From: a bacterium
GTDB lineage: Bacteria; Cyanobacteriota; Vampirovibrionia; Gastranaerophilales; Gastranaerophilaceae
NCBI GenBank assembly: GCA_024408905.1
Contig: JAKSUP010000108.1
Span: 1-5,511 of the forward strand
Length of the DNA: 5,511 bases
Direction of reading: 5' to 3'
The notes beneath the pieces are model-generated. The model worked only from the letters and a program-made list of their open reading frames with translations, was not told the origin of the DNA and made no database searches. Position numbers and translations under genes: made by a program. Shown here piece by piece: positions 4,250 through 5,511 of this stretch (its first letter is position 1; every line of letters begins with the position of its first letter).

Positions 4250-5511
4250 ATGAAAAACAGATTGATTATGTTTTGGGCGATTGTGCTTATTATTATACTT
4301 TCAATTGTAGTAATATTGACAAAACCGACAAAACTTGGGCTTGACTTGGTTGGTGGTTCAAGATTGGTTCTTGAAGCACATACAACAGATACGGTAAAAA
4401 CAATTACACCGGATATGATGGACAGTTTAAAATTTGCGATAGAAAATCGTGTTAATAAACTCGGTGTAGCTGAAACTGTTGTTCAAAGAGCAGGAGAAAA
4501 AAGACTTGTTGTAGAAATTCCTGATGTATCTGACTTAAACCAAGCAAAAGCATATATTGGTGAAACAGCTGAACTTGATTTCAGAAAACCTGTTAACAAA
4601 AATGGAGTTGAAACTTGGGAAACTACAGGTTTGACAGGTAAAGATTTAGTAAAAGCTACTATTGGCTCTGATCTTACAACGGGTTATACGGTAGATTTGG
4701 AATTTAATGCAGCAGGTACTAAGAAATTTGCCGATTTAACAAGAAAAATGGTTGGCCAGCAAATGGCAATTTTCTTTAACGGAGAGCTTCAATCAGCACC
4801 CGTTATCAGAGAAGCTATAACAGGAGGTCGCGCTCAAATTTCAGGAAATTATGATGCAAAAGACGCTAAACAAATGGTTGATTTATTAAACGCCGGTGCA
4901 TTACCTGTTCCTGCACAAATTATTGAAGAAAATACAGTCGGACCGACTCTTGGTGCTGACAGTATTACAAAATCAAAAATTGCCGGCATGGTTGGGTTAG
5001 GTTTTGTAATGGTATTTATGATTGCTTATTACAGAGCGCCAGGTTGTATCGCTGACGTTGCCTTGATTTTGTATGGTATAATGCTTTTTGCATTATTCAA
5101 AATGTTCTCTGTAACACTTACTTTGGCAGGTATTGCAGGTTTTATTCTTTCAATCGGTATGGCTGTTGATGCAAACATCTTGATTTTTGAAAGAACAAAA
5201 GAAGAATTAAGAGCCGGAAGAACATTGTTTACAGCGATTAATTCAGGATTTGACAGAGCATTTACAAGTATTTTTGACTCAAATATGACAACAATCATTA
5301 CTTGTATGATACTTTATTTCTGTGGAACAAGTATTGTTAAAGGTTTTGCTTTGACTCTTGCAATTGGTGTTGCTGTTTCTATGTTTAGTGCAATCACTAT
5401 TACAAGAAACTTTATGTATTTAATTTTTGGTACAGGTACTCTTAAAAATCCTGCATTGTTTGGTTTGAAACCTGAAGAAATTGGTGAAGGGTTCCAAGCA
5501 GTCGAAACCAA
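4250..5511 (+). CDS. secD: Protein translocase subunit SecD (3' end outside window)
   Basis: SecD works with SecF beside SecYEG, using the proton-motive force to help pull exported proteins across the inner membrane. The frame is open for 420 codons, to the window edge, with no stop. Residues 7-24 are the first membrane helix. LGLDLVGGS (29-37) is the D1 motif, with Val where Gln or Arg is usual. ENRVNKLGVAE (65-75) and a short periplasmic P1 region follow, then GGRAQISG (192-199). ALPVPAQIIEENTVGPTLG (217-235) leads into the C-terminal five-helix bundle. GMAVDANILIFER (303-315) and DSNMTTIIT (343-351) are the D4 and D5 motifs, with Asp307 and Asp343. The periplasmic part is shorter than in the roughly 600-residue E. 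coli protein, as in split, compact SecD forms. AAAAGGGG (4235-4242) lies 7 nt before the ATG. secF would be expected next. Confidence 0.96.
   Translation, partial: MKNRLIMFWAIVLIIILSIVVILTKPTKLGLDLVGGSRLVLEAHTTDTVKTITPDMMDSLKFAIENRVNKLGVAETVVQRAGEKRLVVEIPDVSDLNQAKAYIGETAELDFRKPVNKNGVETWETTGLTGKDLVKATIGSDLTTGYTVDLEFNAAGTKKFADLTRKMVGQQMAIFFNGELQSAPVIREAITGGRAQISGNYDAKDAKQMVDLLNAGALPVPAQIIEENTVGPTLGADSITKSKIAGMVGLGFVMVFMIAYYRAPGCIADVALILYGIMLFALFKMFSVTLTLAGIAGFILSIGMAVDANILIFERTKEELRAGRTLFTAINSGFDRAFTSIFDSNMTTIITCMILYFCGTSIVKGFALTLAIGVAVSMFSAITITRNFMYLIFGTGTLKNPALFGLKPEEIGEGFQAVET

Overview
The window is AT-rich DNA that looks like an ordinary bacterial chromosome, with short gaps and co-directional housekeeping genes. 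DapA carries stretches such as YSGDDSLTLP and GVVSVASHL that I associate with cyanobacterial DapA. Together with the low GC, this suggests a non-photosynthetic relative of the Cyanobacteria (Melainabacteria/Gastranaerophilales type). That placement is inference from memory of family sequences, not from a search.

Left end (1-448): a hairpin terminator (13-47), a cluster of overlapping TTACAT/ATGTAA palindromes (65-97), a small Cro/CI-type (XRE) regulator on the minus strand (112-351), and a divergent control region (352-448). The control region holds a good minus-strand promoter and more TTACAT/ATGTAA boxes. The boxes on both sides of the regulator are the best candidate for an undescribed local control circuit.

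449-610: a 53-residue AbrB/MazE-like DNA-binding protein on the plus strand, divergent from the XRE gene and with no partner toxin visible.

611-3238: a strong extended -10 promoter, overlaid by a perfect 10-bp inverted repeat, drives panB (689-1486), panC (1515-2375) and, through a 1-base stop/start overlap, a two-helix membrane protein of unknown function (2375-3238). PanB and PanC perform consecutive steps toward pantothenate and coenzyme A. The third protein has a soluble C-terminal half whose layout faintly recalls a degenerate nucleotide-cyclase domain.

3239-5511: dapA (3300-4178, lysine/diaminopimelate synthesis) has its own likely promoter inside a 12-bp tandem repeat. It is followed by secD (4250 to the window end, 3' incomplete), a subunit of the Sec translocon. 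I see no mobile element, CRISPR array, tRNA or rRNA.
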